This document shows, piece by piece, positions 19,408 to 30,662 of a stretch of 47,622 nucleotides of DNA. Below the pieces are notes generated by a model, which saw nothing but the letters and a program-made list of their open reading frames with translations, was not told the DNA's origin and searched no databases. Origin of the DNA: Rhodopseudomonas rhenobacensis (GTDB taxonomy: Bacteria; Pseudomonadota; Alphaproteobacteria; Rhizobiales; Xanthobacteraceae); NCBI RefSeq assembly GCF_014203125.1, contig NZ_JACHIH010000038.1, positions 1 through 47,622 on the forward strand, read 5' to 3'. Within the stretch, counting starts at the first letter, position 1. Every line of letters begins with the position of its first letter. Both the position numbers and the translations under genes were made by a program.

Positions 19408-20367
19408 ATGGTCGTCGTCGTCGATACCGTCTCCGCCCAGCCGATCCGCCCGCGCCATCCTGAAAAGGCGGCGCGGCCGGATGCGCTGTCGCCGAAGAAG
19501 CCGGAGTGGATCCGGGTGCGCGCGCCGACCTCGCGCGGCTATGCCGACACCCGCGCCATCGTCAAAGAGAACGGCCTGGTCACGGTCTGCGAAGAGGCCG
19601 GCTGCCCGAATATCGGCGAGTGCTGGGACAAGAAGCACGCCACCTTCATGATCATGGGCGACACCTGTACAAGGGCTTGCGCGTTCTGCAACGTCAAGAC
19701 CGGGATGCCCGAGGCGCTGGATCTCGCCGAACCCGACAACGTCGCCGAGGCGACCTTCAAGCTCGGCCTCAAGCACATCGTGATCACCTCGGTCGACCGC
19801 GACGATCTCGCCGACGGCGGCGCCGCGCATATCGCCGCCACCATCCGCGCAGTGCGGGCGCGCTGCCCGACCACCACGATCGAAATCCTCACCCCGGATT
19901 TCCTGCGCAAGGACGGCGCCTTGGAAACCGTGGTCGCGGCCAAGCCCGACGTCTTCAACCACAATCTGGAAACCGTGCCGTCGCGTTATCTGTCGGTGCG
20001 GCCGGGCGCGCGCTACTTCCATTCGATTCGGCTGTTGCAGCGGGCCAAGGAACTCGATCCGTCGCTGTTCACCAAATCCGGCATCATGGTCGGGCTCGGC
20101 GAGGAGCGCCACGAGGTGTTGCAGGTGATGGACGATCTACGCAGCGCCGACGTCGATTTTCTCACCATCGGGCAGTATCTGCAGCCCAGCCTGAAGCACC
20201 ACGCGGTGATGCGCTTCGTGCCCCCGGAGGAATTCGCCGGCTACGAGTCGGTGGCTTATTCCAAAGGCTTCCTGATGGTGTCGTCGAGCCCGATGACCCG
20301 CTCGTCGCATCACGCCGGCGACAATTTCACCAAACTGCAGGCGGCGCGCGCCGCGCTGTCGCGCTGA
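19408..20367 (+). CDS. lipA: Lipoyl synthase
   Basis: 319-aa radical-SAM enzyme that inserts two sulfurs into octanoyl groups on lipoyl domains of pyruvate and 2-oxoglutarate dehydrogenases. The auxiliary iron-sulfur cluster cysteines are C61, C66 and C72 ([14 protein letters not shown]). The radical-SAM cluster is C87-x3-C91-x2-C94 (CTRACAFC). The C-terminal [11 protein letters not shown] matches the segment holding the conserved Ser that binds the auxiliary cluster. Length is normal. It is followed after 8 bases by the Coq10/RatA gene, a pairing common in alphaproteobacteria, and the two are likely one operon. Confidence 0.97.
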   Translation: MVVVVDTVSAQPIRPRHPEKAARPDALSPKKPEWIRVRAPTSRGYADTRAIVKENGLVTVCEEAGCPNIGECWDKKHATFMIMGDTCTRACAFCNVKTGMPEALDLAEPDNVAEATFKLGLKHIVITSVDRDDLADGGAAHIAATIRAVRARCPTTTIEILTPDFLRKDGALETVVAAKPDVFNHNLETVPSRYLSVRPGARYFHSIRLLQRAKELDPSLFTKSGIMVGLGEERHEVLQVMDDLRSADVDFLTIGQYLQPSLKHHAVMRFVPPEEFAGYESVAYSKGFLMVSSSPMTRSSHHAGDNFTKLQAARAALSR

Positions 20368-20375
20368 GTGTTTCG

Positions 20376-20852
20376 ATGCCGCAATTTCAAAGCAAGCGCC
20401 GGGTCCGTCACAGCGCGCTGAAGATGTTCGATCTGGTCGCCGACATCGAGCGCTACCCGGAATTCGTTCCATTGTGCAGCGGGCTGAAGATCAAGCATCG
20501 CGCGCAGCGGCCCGACGGCCAAGAGGTGCTGACCGCCGACATGACGGTGTCGTTCAAGCTGGTGCGCGAGACCTTCACCAGCCGGGTGACGCTGGACCGC
20601 GCCAATCTGAAGATCCTGGTGGAATATCTGCAGGGGCCGTTCTCCAATCTGGAGAACCGCTGGAGCTTCGAGACGCGCGGCGACGATGCCTGCGACGTCG
20701 GTTTCTTCCTCAGCTACGAGTTCAAGAACCGGATGCTGGCGCTGCTGATGGGCACGATGTTCGACACCGCGTTCCACCGTTTCGCCGCAGCGTTCGAACA
20801 GCGCGCCGACGCGATCTACGGCCGTGCCGCGCTGCGCAAGCTGACGGTGTAG
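20376..20852 (+). CDS. Coq10/RatA-type START-domain protein (ubiquinone-binding family)
   Basis: 158-aa protein of the polyketide cyclase/START superfamily, Coq10 branch, whose eukaryotic members carry coenzyme Q to sites of use. The typical N-terminus is visible (MPQFQSKRRVRHSALKMFDL then VADIERYPEFVPLCSGLKI), as is the C-terminal helix SYEFKNRMLALLMGTMFD that closes the lipid cavity. E. coli RatA, described as a ribosome-association toxin, is homologous, so the role cannot be fixed by sequence. The start is the ATG 8 bases after the lipA stop. Downstream is a palindromic repeat. Confidence 0.85.
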   Translation: MPQFQSKRRVRHSALKMFDLVADIERYPEFVPLCSGLKIKHRAQRPDGQEVLTADMTVSFKLVRETFTSRVTLDRANLKILVEYLQGPFSNLENRWSFETRGDDACDVGFFLSYEFKNRMLALLMGTMFDTAFHRFAAAFEQRADAIYGRAALRKLTV

Positions 20853-20859
20853 CAAAGCC

Positions 20860-20980
20860 GTCATTCCGGGGCGCGAGGCCGTCAGGCCGAGCGAACCCGG
20901 AATCTCGCCGCAGTTACGAACTCAAACCAGTTACGAGATTCCGGGTTCGCTCGCGCTACGCTCTCGCGCCCCGGAATGAC
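20860..20980. repeat. Palindromic intergenic repeat, copy 1 of GTCATTCCGGGGCGCGAG family
   Basis: Perfect 18-bp outer inverted repeat GTCATTCCGGGGCGCGAG (20860-20877) with its complement at 20963-20980. The inner pair is GCGAACCCGGAATCTCG (20891-20907) with its complement at 20934-20950. The same outer and inner arms recur at 33523-33651 and, with changes, at 41224-41340. This copy begins 8 bases after the stop codon of the rightward gene and lies between convergent genes. Confidence 0.9.
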
Positions 20981-21063
20981 CGGGAATGGCGTTGGGTCAA
21001 CGCCGCGGCGCCCCGCAGGGGCGGGGACGACTCGTTACTACGCGATGTTCCGCTACGCGCGGC

Positions 21064-21672
21064 TCAGCTCTTCTTCGGCTTCAACGGCGGCGCGACGCGG
21101 CGTTTCACCGCGCTGCGCCGCGGGCTGCGCGCCACGCGCGCCCGCGACACGCTGACCGGGCTCGGCTTCGCCGGCTTCGGCCCGCGCGCCAACTCCAACA
21201 GCATCCGCAACGCTTCCACCACCGAGCGCTGCCGCACCAAGCTGCGGCCGATCGCGCCGAAGCGGTGCTCGCGATGGGAAATGCGGCCGTCGCGCGAGGC
21301 CACCGCGATGTGCACCAGACCGACCGGCTTGCCGGGCGTAGCACCGCCCGGGCCGGCGATGCCGGTAATCGCCACCGTGAGATCGACCTCGGCGTGCTCC
21401 AGCGCGCCGATCGCCATCGCGATCGCGGTCTCCTTGCTGACCGCGCCGAAGGTCATCAGCGTCGCGGTCTCGACGCCCAGCATGGCGTGCTTGGCGTCGT
21501 TGGAATAGGTGACGAAGCCGCGGTCGATCACGTCGGAGGAGCCGGGGATTTCGGTCAAGGCGCCGGCGACCAGGCCGCCGGTGCAGGACTCGGCGGTGGC
21601 AATCGTCAGCTTGCGCGAGCGGCACAGATCAAGCAGCGCGCGGGCGAGGGCACGCGGGTCGCTGCCAGCCAT
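21064..21672 (-). CDS. Nicotinamide-nucleotide amidase (PncC/CinA C-terminal family)
   Basis: 202-aa enzyme of the PncC family, which deamidates nicotinamide mononucleotide to nicotinate mononucleotide in pyridine-nucleotide salvage. It matches the stand-alone CinA C-terminal domain. Motifs are TIATAESCTGGLVAGALT with the catalytic Ser, GFVTYSNDAKHAMLGV, and AITGIAGPGGATPGKPVGLV. After about residue 165 there is a basic Pro/Arg/Lys/Ser tail of about 35 residues absent from the core family and probably disordered. The ATG lies one base after the ispDF stop, so the two are probably co-transcribed. Confidence 0.9.
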   Translation of the reverse strand: MAGSDPRALARALLDLCRSRKLTIATAESCTGGLVAGALTEIPGSSDVIDRGFVTYSNDAKHAMLGVETATLMTFGAVSKETAIAMAIGALEHAEVDLTVAITGIAGPGGATPGKPVGLVHIAVASRDGRISHREHRFGAIGRSLVRQRSVVEALRMLLELARGPKPAKPSPVSVSRARVARSPRRSAVKRRVAPPLKPKKS

Positions 21673-21673
21673 C

Positions 21674-22870
21674 TCAGTCCGCCAGTCCGTTGGCGCCCCA
21701 CGGCAGACGGAGCGTCGCCGAGGCGGTGGCGGCGATGCCTTCCTCGCGGCCGGTGAAGCCGAGCCGTTCGCTGGTGGTGGCCTTCACCGCGATCCGCGCC
21801 ACCGGCAGCCCGGTGATCTCGGCGATGCGTTGCCGCATCGGCTCGCGCAACGGGCCGATCTTCGGCCGCTCGCAGATCATGGTGACTTCGAGATTGGCGA
21901 TTCGGCCGCCGCGCGCCGTGACGCGATCGATGGCGTATTTCAAGAACTTGTCGGAGGCGGCGCCCTTCCACTGCGGATCGGTCGGCGGGAAGTGCGAGCC
22001 GATGTCGCCATCGGCCAGCGCGCCGAGAATCGCGTCGACCAGCGCGTGCAGCCCGACGTCGCCGTCGGAATGCGCCAGGAAGCCGCGATTGTGCGGCACC
22101 TTGAGGCCGCACAGCCAGACATGGTCGCCATCGCCGAAGGCGTGGACGTCGTAGCCGGTGCCGGTGCGGATATCGCCGAGCAGCGCGCCGAGGCGGGATT
22201 CCTCGCGGACGAAATCTTCCGGGGTGGTGAGCTTCATGTTCGCAGCATCGCCCTCAAAGGTCGCCACCGTCAATCCCGCCCATTCGGCGATCGCCGCATC
22301 ATCGGTGAAATCGTCGCGGCCCTCGCGGGCGGCGCGGCGATGCGCCTCCAGAATCACATCGAAGCGGAACGCCTGCGGGGTCTGCGCGATGCGTAAGCGC
22401 GCGCGGTCCGGGGTGGCCGCGACGCAGCCGTTGCTGTCGACCTGCTTGATGGTATCGGTGACCGCAATGGTCGGCACCGCGGCGCCGGTGATTTGCGCAG
22501 CGTTTATCGCCCGCGTGATCAGCGCGGCGTCGACGAACGGCCGTGCGGCGTCGTGGATCAGCACGATGTCCGGCGCCTGATCGGCCAGCGCTTCCAGCCC
22601 GGCGCGCACCGAGCCCTGTCGGGTGGCGCCGCCGGGGGCGGGGGCCTGGTAGTTCAATCCGGCCACCGCCTGTTTGAACATCTCCGCATCATCGGGGCTG
22701 GTCACCGGCTGCACGGCGAAAATCTCGGGATGCGTGCAGAATGGCTGCATTGCCCGAAAAATGACCGGCTGCCCGGCCAATGAGCGGTATTGTTTCGGTC
22801 CGCCGGCGCCGGCCCGCAAGCCGCGGCCGCCGGCGACGATAATTGCGGCAGTTTTTGTGGGTTTCGACAT
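21674..22870 (-). CDS. ispDF: Bifunctional IspD/IspF enzyme of the MEP isoprenoid pathway
   Basis: 398-aa fusion of two non-consecutive steps of the methylerythritol phosphate pathway. Residues 1-230 are IspD (cytidylyltransferase), with the CTP loop AGGRGLRAGAGGPKQY at 13-28, HDAARPFV at 106-113 and DDAAIAEWAG at 190-199. Residues ~235-398 are IspF (cyclodiphosphate synthase), with metal ligands Asp241 and His243 in GYDVHAF and His275, plus the KATTSERLGFTGREEGI segment. The fusion is common in alphaproteobacteria. The gene is divergent from the dusB-ntr cluster and is followed at once by the pncC gene. Confidence 0.96.
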   Translation of the reverse strand: MSKPTKTAAIIVAGGRGLRAGAGGPKQYRSLAGQPVIFRAMQPFCTHPEIFAVQPVTSPDDAEMFKQAVAGLNYQAPAPGGATRQGSVRAGLEALADQAPDIVLIHDAARPFVDAALITRAINAAQITGAAVPTIAVTDTIKQVDSNGCVAATPDRARLRIAQTPQAFRFDVILEAHRRAAREGRDDFTDDAAIAEWAGLTVATFEGDAANMKLTTPEDFVREESRLGALLGDIRTGTGYDVHAFGDGDHVWLCGLKVPHNRGFLAHSDGDVGLHALVDAILGALADGDIGSHFPPTDPQWKGAASDKFLKYAIDRVTARGGRIANLEVTMICERPKIGPLREPMRQRIAEITGLPVARIAVKATTSERLGFTGREEGIAATASATLRLPWGANGLAD

Positions 22871-22998
22871 GGGTGTTAGCAGTCAGACCGGATCGAGGGG
22901 ATGATAAGCGAGGCCAAGCACTTACCACGCCGGGGCCGAAAAACATCACGATTCAGGGGAAATAAGGTGCAAATCCTTGAGGGATTGCTGCAATGCAC

Positions 22999-23060
22999 TT
23001 GCAAGTCTGCTCAAAATGGCTAAACTGTAGGCAGATGAAATTTTTGCTCAAGATTTGAGC
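22999..23060 (+). promoter_or_regulatory. Possible dusB-ntr promoter with downstream palindrome
   Basis: TTGCAA (22999-23004), a 16-base gap and TAAACT (23021-23026) form a weak sigma-70-like promoter reading toward dusB. About 20 bases beyond it is a perfect palindrome GCTCAA-GAT-TTGAGC (23046-23060), placed where a repressor could block transcription. Both are in the 233-base divergent gap between ispDF and dusB. The assignment is by eye only. Confidence 0.35.
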
Positions 23061-23103
23061 GCAAGACGACGCAATGTTGCGATCGCCGAACCACGAGTAG
23101 GCT

Positions 23104-24144
23104 GTGACCTCCACTCCTTTAACATGTCATGAGGCGCTGCGAATTGGCGTTGTCGAGGTGGTAAACAGGGCATTCCTGGCCCCCATGTCCGGCATCACCG
23201 ACGCGCCGTTCCGACGACTCACCGCGGCGCTCGGCGCCGGCATGGTGGTATCGGAAATGACCGCCAGCGACGATCTGGCGCGCGGCCGGCCGATGTCGGT
23301 GCGCCGCTGCGACACCGCCGGGATCGGGCCGCATGTGGTGCAGCTCGCCGGCTGCCAGGCGCGTTGGATGGCCGAGGGCGCGCGAATCGCCGAAGCCGGC
23401 GGCGCCGACCTGATCGACATCAACATGGGCTGTCCGGCCCGCCACGTCACCGGCGGCAGCGGGCAGTCCGGCTCGGCCTTGATGCGCGACCTCGACCACG
23501 CGCTGACGCTGATCGAGGCCACCGTCGGCGCGGTGCGGGTGCCGGTGACGCTGAAGATGCGGCTCGGCTGGGACCGCGATTGCCTCAACGCCCCGGAGCT
23601 GGCGCGGCGTGCCGAGGCCGCCGGCGTGCAGCTGATCACCGTGCACGGCCGCACCCGCAATCAGTTCTACAAGGGCACCGCGGATTGGGCGGCGGTCCGC
23701 GCGGTGCGCGAGGCGACCGCGCTGCCGCTGGTGGTGAACGGCGATATCACTTCGGTCGAAGCCGCGCGCGAGGCGCTGCGGCAGTCCGGCGCCGACGCGG
23801 TGATGATCGGCCGCGGCGCGCAGGGCCAGCCCTGGCTGCCGGGGCAGATCGGCCGGCAACTGCAGACCGGCATCGCCGAGGCGGCGCCGTCGCTGGCCGA
23901 GCAGCTCGGCTATCTGCAGACGCTGTATGACGAACTCTTGGAGCTTTACGGCGTGCACGTCGGCTTGCGCCATGCCCGCAAGCATCTCGGCTGGTCGCTC
24001 GAGGTTGCCGCCGCCGCAACCGACGCGGAGCCGGCGACGCTGAAATCCTGGCGCGAACGGATCCTGAGGTCGGAGGACCCGGCCGCAGTGCGCCGCGCGC
24101 TGGTTGACGCGTTTGATGATTTTGCCTGGAGGAAAGCCGCATGA
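23104..24144 (+). CDS. dusB: tRNA-dihydrouridine synthase B (NifR3)
   Basis: 346-aa FMN-dependent enzyme that reduces specific uridines of tRNA to dihydrouridine. Family motifs are [16 protein letters not shown], the active-site Cys in [28 protein letters not shown], and the FMN-phosphate loop [16 protein letters not shown]. The gene is the first of the nitrogen-control cluster, as in Rhodobacter and rhizobia where it was named nifR3. A GTG at 23104 gives the longest frame; the homologous core begins about 12 residues later ([14 protein letters not shown]), so the true start may be downstream. The stop overlaps the ntrB start by four bases (ATGA). Confidence 0.95.
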   Translation: MTSTPLTCHEALRIGVVEVVNRAFLAPMSGITDAPFRRLTAALGAGMVVSEMTASDDLARGRPMSVRRCDTAGIGPHVVQLAGCQARWMAEGARIAEAGGADLIDINMGCPARHVTGGSGQSGSALMRDLDHALTLIEATVGAVRVPVTLKMRLGWDRDCLNAPELARRAEAAGVQLITVHGRTRNQFYKGTADWAAVRAVREATALPLVVNGDITSVEAAREALRQSGADAVMIGRGAQGQPWLPGQIGRQLQTGIAEAAPSLAEQLGYLQTLYDELLELYGVHVGLRHARKHLGWSLEVAAAATDAEPATLKSWRERILRSEDPAAVRRALVDAFDDFAWRKAA

Positions 24145-25313
24145 GTAGCGCCGCTGAATCGCGCCGCACCGCGCATACCGATGGCGACGCCATCCTCAAC
24201 GCGTTGCCGAACCCGGTGATGCTGGTGGCGCCCGACGGCAAGATCGTCGACGCCAACATGGCGGCGGAATCCTTCTTCGAGATTTCCACCCAGCTGCTGC
24301 GCCGGCAGTCGCTGACCGAGCTGGTGCCGTTCGGCAGTCCGCTGCTGGCGCTGATCGATCAGGTCCGCGACTCCGGCTCGCCGGTCAACGAATACAAGGT
24401 CGATCTCGGCACGCCGCGGATCGGCGCCGACCGCCAGGTCGATCTGCACGTAGCACCTTTCGCCGAGCGTCCCGGCTACATCGTGGTGATGCTGCAGGAG
24501 CGCACCATCGCCGACAAGATGGACCGCCAGCTCACCCACCGCAGCGCCGCGCGCTCGGTGATCGCGCTGGCGGCGATGCTGGCGCACGAGATCAAGAACC
24601 CGCTGTCCGGCATTCGCGGCGCGGCGCAACTGTTGGAGCAGGCGGCGTCGTCCGAAGACCGCATGCTGACCCGGCTAATCTGCGACGAGGCCGATCGCAT
24701 CGTCACGCTGGTCGACCGCATGGAAGTGTTCGGCGACGAGCGCCCGGTGGCGCGCGGCCCGGTCAACATCCATTCGGTGTTGGATCATGTGAAGCGGCTG
24801 GCGCAGTCCGGCTTCGCCCGTAACATCAAGTTCACCTCGGACTACGACCCGTCGCTGCCGCCGGTGCTAGCCAATCAGGATCAGCTGATCCAGGTGTTTC
24901 TCAACCTGGTGAAGAACGCCGCCGAAGCCGTGGTCGATCTCGGTACCGACGGCGAGATCCAGCTCACCACCGCGTTTCGCCCCGGCGTCCGGCTGTCGGT
25001 GCCGGGCAAGAAATCGCGGGTGTCGCTGCCGCTGGAATTTTGCGTCAAGGACAACGGCCCCGGCGTGCCGGAGGATCTGTTGCCGAACCTGTTCGATCCG
25101 TTCGTCACCACCAAGCCGTCGGGCTCAGGCCTCGGGCTTGCGCTGGTGGCGAAGATTGTCGGCGACCACGGCGGCATCATCGAATGCGAGTCGCAGCCGC
25201 GCAAGACTACGTTCCGCGTGCTGCTGCCGATGTACAACACCGCGAAGAACTACAATCAAGGCCTTGGTGACGACGCGCCGGCGTCGTCCCGTGGCACCCA
25301 GGATGCAAGATGA
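24141..25313 (+). CDS. ntrB: Nitrogen regulation sensor histidine kinase NtrB
   Basis: 390-aa soluble histidine kinase/phosphatase that phosphorylates NtrC when nitrogen is scarce and reverses this when PII protein is bound. A PAS domain occupies about 15-115. The phospho-acceptor is H149 in [16 protein letters not shown]. The N box is [10 protein letters not shown], and the G boxes are [11 protein letters not shown] and [13 protein letters not shown]. There are no membrane segments, as expected. The ATG overlaps the dusB stop, and ntrC follows after 9 bases, so dusB-ntrB-ntrC is one operon. Confidence 0.97.
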   Translation: MSSAAESRRTAHTDGDAILNALPNPVMLVAPDGKIVDANMAAESFFEISTQLLRRQSLTELVPFGSPLLALIDQVRDSGSPVNEYKVDLGTPRIGADRQVDLHVAPFAERPGYIVVMLQERTIADKMDRQLTHRSAARSVIALAAMLAHEIKNPLSGIRGAAQLLEQAASSEDRMLTRLICDEADRIVTLVDRMEVFGDERPVARGPVNIHSVLDHVKRLAQSGFARNIKFTSDYDPSLPPVLANQDQLIQVFLNLVKNAAEAVVDLGTDGEIQLTTAFRPGVRLSVPGKKSRVSLPLEFCVKDNGPGVPEDLLPNLFDPFVTTKPSGSGLGLALVAKIVGDHGGIIECESQPRKTTFRVLLPMYNTAKNYNQGLGDDAPASSRGTQDAR

Positions 25314-25322
25314 GGACTGACA

Positions 25323-26765
<1,443 letters not shown>

Positions 26766-26951
26766 ACCTTCCGGGGCTGGATTGCGTCTAATCGGCGCGA
26801 TCCACGACAGAATTGCCGGATCCGGCGCAGTTTCGCGGCCAAGGGTGCCGCGGAATTGTCGTAATTGAGCAACATTGTTGTAGGAATGCATCAGTCGGCT
26901 CGTGCTCGCACGGCAGCCCGGCAGCGTTCTCACGCTCACCCCAGTTCCGGT

Positions 26952-29243
26952 ATGACCAGCGCAGACACGGCGGCCCCATCTTCCGACCCGCTCAAGGCAG
27001 AGCCGCGCAGGCGAACGCTGCGCAAGCTGCTGGCGCCCTTTGCGGTGGCGCTGGCGCTGTTGTCGGCGTTCCTGACCTTCGTGGTGCTGACCGGGCTGAC
27101 CCCGATCGCGCCGACCCGCCAGGTCGTCATCACCTTCCTGATGATCAACGCCGCCACCGTGCTGCTGCTGGTGATGATCATCGCCCGCGAGCTGTGGCAG
27201 GTGGTGCAGGCGCGGCGACGCGGTCGTGCCGCGGCGCGGCTGCACGTCCAGATTGTCAGCCTGTTCTCGGTGATCGCGGTGCTGCCGGCGGTGCTGGTGT
27301 CGATCGTCGCCAATGTCACCATCGACCGCGGCCTCGACAAGCTGTTCTCCGGGCCGACCCGCGCGGTGATCCAGAATTCGCTGATCGTCGCCAACGCCTA
27401 TCTGCACGAACATGCCCAATTGATCCGCGGCGACATCATCGGCATGGCCGCCGACATCACCCATGCGCGGCCATTGTTCGACCAGGACCGCCAGACCTTC
27501 CGGCAATTGCTGACCTCGAGTGCGGCGTCGCGCAATCTTCCCGGCGCGATGCTGATCGACAAGGACCGCAACATCCTGGAATCCGCGCAGACCGGGATCC
27601 GTCAGGACTTCGACACCCCGGCACCGGAATTCCTCAGCAACGTCGACGAGAACGAACCGCAGATCGCGGTGTTCATCGAGGCCAACTACGTCGCCGCGGT
27701 GATCCGGCTGCGCGCTTTCGACGACACCTTCCTCTATGTGGCGCGGCTGCTCGATCCGCGGGTGGTGGCGCAACTGCGTCAGACCCAGGCCAGCGTCGCC
27801 GAATACGCCGAGGTGGAAGCCCGCCGGCTCGGTGTGCAGGTCGCCTTCGCGCTGATGTTCACGGTGATCGCACTCACGGTGCTGATGTCCTCGGTGCTGA
27901 TCGGGCTGAATTTCGCCAATTGGCTGGTGGCGCCGATCCGCAGACTGATGGGCGCCGCCAACATGGTGTCGACCGGCGATCTCGACGTCCAGGTGCCGGT
28001 GATCAAATCCGAAGGCGATCTGGCGCATCTCGGCGAGACCTTCAACAAGATGACGCAGGAGTTGCGCAGCCAGCGCGACGAATTGGTCAGCGCCAGCGAG
28101 GTGATCGACAGCCGCCGCCGCTTCATCGAGGCGGTGCTGTCGTCGGCCTCGGCCGGTATCATCGGCGTCGATGCCTCCGGCTCGATCGGCATTCTCAACC
28201 GCTCGGCGGAGAAGCTGATCGGCCACTCGGAGTCCGAAACGCTCGGTCATCCCCTGACCGAGATCATTCCCGAACTCGACGAGATGATGAAGACCTCGCG
28301 CGAGAGCGCGCAGCGGCTGCTGCAGGGCCAGGTCACCATCAATCGCGAGGGCCACGAGCGCAATCTTTCGGTGCGGATCAGCGCCGAGCAGTCCGGTCAG
28401 TCGCAGGACAGCTACATCATCACGCTCGACGACATCACCGAACTGGTGTCGGCGCAGCGTACCTCGGCCTGGGCCGACGTCGCCCGCCGCATCGCCCACG
28501 AGATCAAGAACCCGCTGACCCCGATCCAGCTGTCGGCCGAACGCATCAAGCGCAAATTCGGCAAGCTGATCGTCGAGGACAAGGGCATCTTCGAGCAGTG
28601 CACCGACACCATCATCCGCCAGGTCGACGACATCCGGCGCATGGTCGACGAATTCTCGCGCTTCGCCCGGATGCCGAAGCCGGTGATCGAAGGCGAGGAC
28701 GTCGCCGACACCGTGCGGCAGGCGGTGTTCCTGATGCGGGTCGGACATCCCGACGTCGACATCGAAGCCGAAATCAGAGACGAGCCGCTGCGGGCGCGGT
28801 TCGACCGCCGGCTGATCTCGCAGGCCTTGACCAACATCATCAAGAACGCCACCGAGGCGATCGAAGCGGTGCCGGCCGAAGAGCTCGGCAAGGGCAAGAT
28901 CGAAGTGGTCGCCGCGCGCGAGGGCGAGGACATCGTGATCGACGTGATCGACAACGGCATCGGGCTGCCCAAGACCGCGCGGTCGCGGCTGCTCGAGCCT
29001 TACGTCACCACGCGCGAAAAGGGCACCGGGCTCGGGCTCGCCATCGTCGGCCGGGTGCTGGCCGATCATGGCGGCGCGATCGAACTCAACGACGCTTCCA
29101 ACATCCGCCCCGAGCAGCAGCGCGGCGCCTGGATGCGGCTGCGCTTCTCGATCTCGGGCCAGCCCCCGAAAGAGCAGCCCGCCCAGCCCGGCATTTCGGT
29201 GCCCGGCAGCGAACCGAAAATCCCAGTCCCAAGCGGCAACTAA
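26952..29243 (+). CDS. ntrY: Membrane sensor histidine kinase NtrY
   Basis: 763-aa transmembrane histidine kinase, partner of NtrX. Three hydrophobic segments lie in the first ~120 residues (LLAPFAVALALLSAFLTFVV; VITFLMINAATVLLLVMII; LFSVIAVLPAVLVSIVANV), then a periplasmic domain and a fourth segment (VAFALMFTVIALTVLMSSVL). A HAMP domain and a PAS domain follow. The phospho-acceptor is H516 in [19 protein letters not shown], and ATP-binding boxes NIIKNATEAI, DNGIGLP and GTGLGLAIVGRV close the protein. The ATG at 26952 is chosen because it gives a normal NtrY N-terminus; a TTG 29 codons upstream is open. ntrX follows after 17 bases. Confidence 0.95.
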   Translation: MTSADTAAPSSDPLKAEPRRRTLRKLLAPFAVALALLSAFLTFVVLTGLTPIAPTRQVVITFLMINAATVLLLVMIIARELWQVVQARRRGRAAARLHVQIVSLFSVIAVLPAVLVSIVANVTIDRGLDKLFSGPTRAVIQNSLIVANAYLHEHAQLIRGDIIGMAADITHARPLFDQDRQTFRQLLTSSAASRNLPGAMLIDKDRNILESAQTGIRQDFDTPAPEFLSNVDENEPQIAVFIEANYVAAVIRLRAFDDTFLYVARLLDPRVVAQLRQTQASVAEYAEVEARRLGVQVAFALMFTVIALTVLMSSVLIGLNFANWLVAPIRRLMGAANMVSTGDLDVQVPVIKSEGDLAHLGETFNKMTQELRSQRDELVSASEVIDSRRRFIEAVLSSASAGIIGVDASGSIGILNRSAEKLIGHSESETLGHPLTEIIPELDEMMKTSRESAQRLLQGQVTINREGHERNLSVRISAEQSGQSQDSYIITLDDITELVSAQRTSAWADVARRIAHEIKNPLTPIQLSAERIKRKFGKLIVEDKGIFEQCTDTIIRQVDDIRRMVDEFSRFARMPKPVIEGEDVADTVRQAVFLMRVGHPDVDIEAEIRDEPLRARFDRRLISQALTNIIKNATEAIEAVPAEELGKGKIEVVAAREGEDIVIDVIDNGIGLPKTARSRLLEPYVTTREKGTGLGLAIVGRVLADHGGAIELNDASNIRPEQQRGAWMRLRFSISGQPPKEQPAQPGISVPGSEPKIPVPSGN

Positions 29244-29260
29244 GATGACAGGCGCGACCC

Positions 29261-30631
29261 ATGGCCAATGACATTCTGATTGTCGACGACGAAGCCGACA
29301 TCCGCGACCTCGTCGCTGGTATCCTCGAAGACGAGGGATTCACCACGCGGACCGCGCGCGACAGCGATTCCGCGCTGGCCGAGGTGTCGAACCGGCGGCC
29401 CAATTTGGTGTTCCTCGACATCTGGCTGCAGGGCTCAAAGCTCGACGGTCTGCAGCTCCTGGAGCAGATCAAGCGCGAGCACGCCGACGTGCCGGTGGTG
29501 ATGATCTCCGGCCACGGCAACATCGAAACCGCGGTGGCGGCGATCAAGCGCGGCGCCTACGACTTCATCGAGAAGCCGTTCAAGTCCGACCGGCTGATCC
29601 TGGTGGCGACCCGCGCGCTGGAGACCTCGCGGCTGAAGCGCGAGGTCAAGGAACTGAAGCAGCAGGCGCCGATCGCCTCGACGCTGATGGGGCATTCCGC
29701 CTGCATGAATCAGCTGCGCCAGACCATCGAGCGCGCCGCCAAGGCCAACAGCCGGATCCTGATCGTCGGCCCAAGCGGCGCCGGCAAGGAGCTCGCGGCG
29801 CGCACGCTGCACAACGCCTCCGGCCGCGCCGAGGGGCCGTTCGTGGTGATCAACGCCGCGGCGATCACCCCCGAGCGAATGGAAGTCGAGCTGTTCGGCG
29901 TCGAGCAGAGCAACGGCGAGCAGCCGCGCAAGGCCGGCGCGCTGGAAGAGGCCCATGGCGGTACGCTGTTCATCGACGAGATCGGCGACATGCCGCGCGA
30001 GACCCAGAACAAGATTCTGCGCGTGCTGGTCGATCAGACCTTCCAGCGCGCCGGCGGCACCATCAAGGTCAATGTCGACGTCCGCATCATCTCCTCGACC
30101 GCGCGCAATCTCGAAGAGGAAATCGCCGAAGGCCGCTTCCGCGAGGACCTCTATCACCGGCTCTCGGTGGTGCCGATCCGGGTGCCGCCTTTGTCGGAGC
30201 GCCGCGAAGACATTCCCGAACTGATCGAATATTTCATGGACCAGATTTCGCTCGCCACCGGCCTGCCGAAGCGCCAGATCGGCGCCGACGCCATGGCGGT
30301 GCTGCAGTCCCATGTCTGGCCGGGCAATGTCCGCCAGCTGCGCAACAACGTCGAGCGGGTGATGATTCTCGCCGGCGGCGGCCCGGAGGTGATCATCACC
30401 GCCGACATGCTGCCGCAGGACGTTGGCTCGATGGTGCCGACCATGCCGACCGGCAACAATGGCGAGCACATCATGGGGTTGCCGTTGCGCGAGGCCCGCG
30501 AGGTGTTCGAGCGCGACTACCTGATCGCGCAGATCAGCCGGTTTTCCGGCAACATCTCGCGCACCGCCGAATTCGTCGGGATGGAGCGCTCGGCGCTGCA
30601 TCGCAAGCTCAAGGCGCTCGGCGTAGGCTGA
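29261..30631 (+). CDS. ntrX: Response regulator NtrX
   Basis: 456-aa NtrC-family regulator paired with NtrY, linked to nitrogen, redox and envelope control in alphaproteobacteria. The receiver has D53 (VFLDIWLQ) and the Lys in EKPFKSD. The AAA+ domain keeps Walker A GPSGAGKE at 170-177 and Walker B GGTLFIDEIGDMP. The sigma-54-contacting GAFTGA loop is missing: the matching segment reads GVEQSNGEQPRK (213-224). This fits the known alphaproteobacterial NtrX branch that does not activate sigma-54 directly. The C-terminal Fis-type HTH is present (GNISRTAEFVGMERSALHRK). The D-amino-acid transaminase gene follows after 31 bases. Confidence 0.95.
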   Translation: MANDILIVDDEADIRDLVAGILEDEGFTTRTARDSDSALAEVSNRRPNLVFLDIWLQGSKLDGLQLLEQIKREHADVPVVMISGHGNIETAVAAIKRGAYDFIEKPFKSDRLILVATRALETSRLKREVKELKQQAPIASTLMGHSACMNQLRQTIERAAKANSRILIVGPSGAGKELAARTLHNASGRAEGPFVVINAAAITPERMEVELFGVEQSNGEQPRKAGALEEAHGGTLFIDEIGDMPRETQNKILRVLVDQTFQRAGGTIKVNVDVRIISSTARNLEEEIAEGRFREDLYHRLSVVPIRVPPLSERREDIPELIEYFMDQISLATGLPKRQIGADAMAVLQSHVWPGNVRQLRNNVERVMILAGGGPEVIITADMLPQDVGSMVPTMPTGNNGEHIMGLPLREAREVFERDYLIAQISRFSGNISRTAEFVGMERSALHRKLKALGVG

Positions 30632-30662
30632 GCGTTAGCTTTGGTTGCACTTGGAATGGAAC

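Noticed and set aside
18664-20112. Extended 482-aa form of the DNA glycosylase
   Set aside because: The extra N-terminal part is antisense to lipA and unlike the family; the 200-aa form has normal length.
22967-22999. GGTGCA and TGCACT half-sites near dusB as a possible NtrC binding site
   Set aside because: The halves are in the opposite order to the NtrC consensus (TGCAC first, GTGCA second) and the spacing does not fit.
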